A stretch of DNA of 6,838 nucleotides from NCBI GenBank assembly GCA_003168235.1, contig PMSZ01000422.1, positions 619 through 7,456 of the forward strand, read 5' to 3'. Both the position numbers and the translations under genes were made by a program. The notes under the pieces were generated by a model. The model did no database searches, was not told the origin of the DNA, and saw only the letters and a program-made list of their open reading frames with translations. This document shows positions 5,207 to 6,838 of this stretch, piece after piece. Each line of letters opens with the position of its first letter. Within the stretch, counting starts at the first letter, position 1. This DNA is from Acidobacteriaceae bacterium. Its GTDB lineage: Bacteria > Acidobacteriota > Terriglobia > Terriglobales > Acidobacteriaceae.

Positions 5207-6838
5207 TTTCTTCACTCTGCGTTGATGCGTGCTCGGAATTTTCATGTCTTCCCTGTATTTCGCCACCGTTCGCCGCGTCACCTGAATGCCTTGCGATTGC
5301 AGAATGCGAGTGATCTGTTCGTCGGTCAGCGGACGGCTGGCATCTTCTTCTTCGATCAGCTTCTTCACGCGGCGTTTCAGAATCAGCAGTGATGTGCCGC
5401 CGCCCTCCGGTCCTTGCACGCTCTCCGAGAAGAAATAGCGCAACTCGAACACTCCCTGCGGCGTGTGGACGTACTTATTGGCCACCGCGCGGCTCACCGT
5501 CGACGGGTGCACGCCGATCTCTTCCGCCACTTCTTTGATCATCATCGGCTTCAACTGATCGATCCCGCGTTCCAGGAAATCCTCCTGCCGCGCCACGATC
5601 GAGTAACAAACCTTCGTGATCGTTTGTTTCCGTTGTTCGATGTTCTTGATCAGCTGGATGGCCGATTTGTAGCGATCTTTAACGTAGTTTCTCGTATCGC
5701 GGTCATTACCGTCGCGGTTCAGCAAGCGCTTGTAGGCCGGATTCAACCTCAACTGCGGCATGTCTTCATCGTTCATGATGACCAGCCACTCGTCGCCATG
5801 CTTCACGAACGCCACATCGGGCTCAATCAGCCGCGCCGGAACCTTGTTGTAGCGCAACCCCGGCCGCGGATCGAGCGTGCGCACATAATCGAGCGCCGCT
5901 TGCACCGCCTCCACCGGACGCACGATGGCGCGTGCAATTTCCTTGAACTGCTTCAGCGTCACCGCTCGTAGATGCTGATCGACCACCGCGATCGCGTCTC
6001 TCACTACCTGCTCATTCTCGGCGTGACCGTTTCTCTGCAGTTGCAGCTGCTCTAAGTGATAACGCAATTGATAGAGCAGGCATTCGCGCAGATCACGGCA
6101 GGCAATTCCTTGCGGATCAAATTGGCGTACAACTTCCAGCGCTTCGTGCAGGTCCCCGACGGCGAAGTTTACATTGAAGCCCACATCCGGAATCCGCGCA
6201 GGCGCGGCGGCTGCTCCCGCAGCGGCTCCCTGGCTCGGCGCAGTTGCCAGCGGCGACTCGGTCGCTCCCATCTCACCTGTCTGAGGCTGGGTGGCCTGAG
6301 GCTGAGTTGACTGAGGCTGGGTTCCCTGAGACTGGTTCGCCATTTCGGAGCGATCACCCAGCTCGACCTCCCGTGCCCCTAAGGATTCAGCGGCATCGCC
6401 ACCCGTCATCGATTGCGCAAATCCGGGCTCGTCTTCCAGGGATTCGTATGACGCCGGAACCGAGGCTTGATCATCAGAAAGATGACCGGAATGATGATCG
6501 GAGCTTGCATCCGGAAGCGTAGCCCCGGTAACCGCCAACCCCAGCGCCTCCGCGTCGCCCACGATCTTCGCCGCAACCTCTACGTCCGCTTCGGGAGGCG
6601 CAGCCGGGGCAATTCCCAGAAGCTCCTCGTCGCTCGCGATCAGGTACCCTTCTTCGTTCAGATTCCCAATAATCAGCTGGGCCGCCTGATGCACCGCCGG
6701 ACGGATCGAAATCGCTCCCAACTGCCAAAGGAGATGGTCACTCAGATTCCCAGGTTTCGACAGGAAGTTCTCGAACGACGGCTTGTCGATCTCTTCCATT
6801 TCTCCCGAACTGCGATAACCGGGATCCAGATACTCCTG
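5204..6838 (-). CDS. rpoN: RNA polymerase sigma-54 factor RpoN, N-terminus beyond window
   Basis: Sigma-54 directs core RNA polymerase to -24/-12 promoters and needs an AAA+ enhancer-binding activator. Here 544 C-terminal residues are visible. The frame is open at 6838, so the Gln-rich region I is missing, and the Met at 6799 is internal. Counting from that Met, the core-binding domain begins with NFLSKPGNLSDHLLWQL (11-27) and NLNEEGYL (46-53) and resumes with VVRQFDPQGIACRDLREC (223-240). Then come LIEPDVAFVKHGDEWLV (324-340), the helix-turn-helix region IKEVAEEIGVHPSTVSRAV (421-439) and the RpoN box TRRTVAKYR (508-516; canonical ARRTVAKYR). Between EELLGIA and VGFNVNF, about 140 residues of acidic, Ala- and Gln-rich low-complexity sequence (66-206) replace a linker usually much shorter. 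The terminal basic RRVKK is also visible. hpf follows in the same direction. A lipopolysaccharide-export ATPase gene often precedes rpoN, but that lies outside the window. Confidence 0.96.
   Translation of the reverse strand, partial: QEYLDPGYRSSGEMEEIDKPSFENFLSKPGNLSDHLLWQLGAISIRPAVHQAAQLIIGNLNEEGYLIASDEELLGIAPAAPPEADVEVAAKIVGDAEALGLAVTGATLPDASSDHHSGHLSDDQASVPASYESLEDEPGFAQSMTGGDAAESLGAREVELGDRSEMANQSQGTQPQSTQPQATQPQTGEMGATESPLATAPSQGAAAGAAAAPARIPDVGFNVNFAVGDLHEALEVVRQFDPQGIACRDLRECLLYQLRYHLEQLQLQRNGHAENEQVVRDAIAVVDQHLRAVTLKQFKEIARAIVRPVEAVQAALDYVRTLDPRPGLRYNKVPARLIEPDVAFVKHGDEWLVIMNDEDMPQLRLNPAYKRLLNRDGNDRDTRNYVKDRYKSAIQLIKNIEQRKQTITKVCYSIVARQEDFLERGIDQLKPMMIKEVAEEIGVHPSTVSRAVANKYVHTPQGVFELRYFFSESVQGPEGGGTSLLILKRRVKKLIEEEDASRPLTDEQITRILQSQGIQVTRRTVAKYREDMKIPSTHQRRVKK
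6275..6334 (-). repeat. Four 15-bp tandem repeats inside rpoN
   Basis: Four in-frame 15-bp units lie at 6334-6320, 6319-6305, 6304-6290 and 6289-6275. They read CAGCCTCAGNNNACY or close variants on the coding strand. They encode a QPQxT pentapeptide repeat (QSQGT, QPQST, QPQAT, QPQTG) within the low-complexity insertion of sigma-54. The length is a multiple of three, so copy-number change would keep the frame. Variation between strains is possible but not shown here. Confidence 0.8.

Noticed and set aside
5414..5971. 185-codon plus-strand frame opposite rpoN
   Set aside because: It is the antisense shadow of highly conserved sigma-54 sequence; His/Arg-rich composition is typical of such shadows.

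Overview
The window most likely comes from a member of the Acidobacteriota (Terriglobia-like). This is inferred, not proven. The points for it are a GC-rich genome (upper fifties by eye), a sigma-54 gene followed by a long-form hibernation factor gene, an atypical receiver protein of a kind I associate with that phylum, a secreted protein of unknown family, and a YuxH-type EAL-HDOD protein. No rRNA, tRNA, CRISPR array, transposase or phage gene was seen.

Layout. Positions 35-2608 hold three minus-strand genes. In transcription order they are an atypical receiver protein with a basic Gly/Arg tail (2608-1946), a secreted protein of unknown function (1822-1073) and thioredoxin reductase trxB (964-35). 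The gaps are 108-123 bp, so they may or may not be co-transcribed. Positions 2609-3134 form a divergent regulatory region rich in short repeats: three 13-bp tandem units, a perfect 14-bp palindrome, an 11-bp tandem pair and a second palindrome. A doubtful small reading frame runs into the next gene through a GTGA overlap. Positions 3135-4391 (plus) encode an EAL-HDOD signalling protein. Converging on it, minus-strand rpoN (open at the right edge, ending at 5204) is followed by hpf (5092-4499). This is the widespread rpoN-hpf arrangement, which links sigma-54 transcription with ribosome hibernation.

The most unusual structure is intergenic. Two related elements of about 100 bp (4392-4497 and 5107-5206) flank hpf in direct orientation. 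Each is a long imperfect inverted repeat whose arms are built from phased 7-bp words related to AGGTNAG, around a shared core CCGATGCGC. A run of related heptamers lies at the left edge (1-28), just past the trxB stop. All three touch or nearly touch stop codons of minus-strand genes. This suggests a dispersed heptameric palindromic repeat family in this genome.

The genes cover housekeeping redox, transcription and translation-hibernation functions plus two signalling proteins with degenerate features: a receiver lacking the usual lysine, and an EAL domain that keeps its catalytic residues but has lost the usual loop after DDF. No defence or biosynthetic cluster is present.
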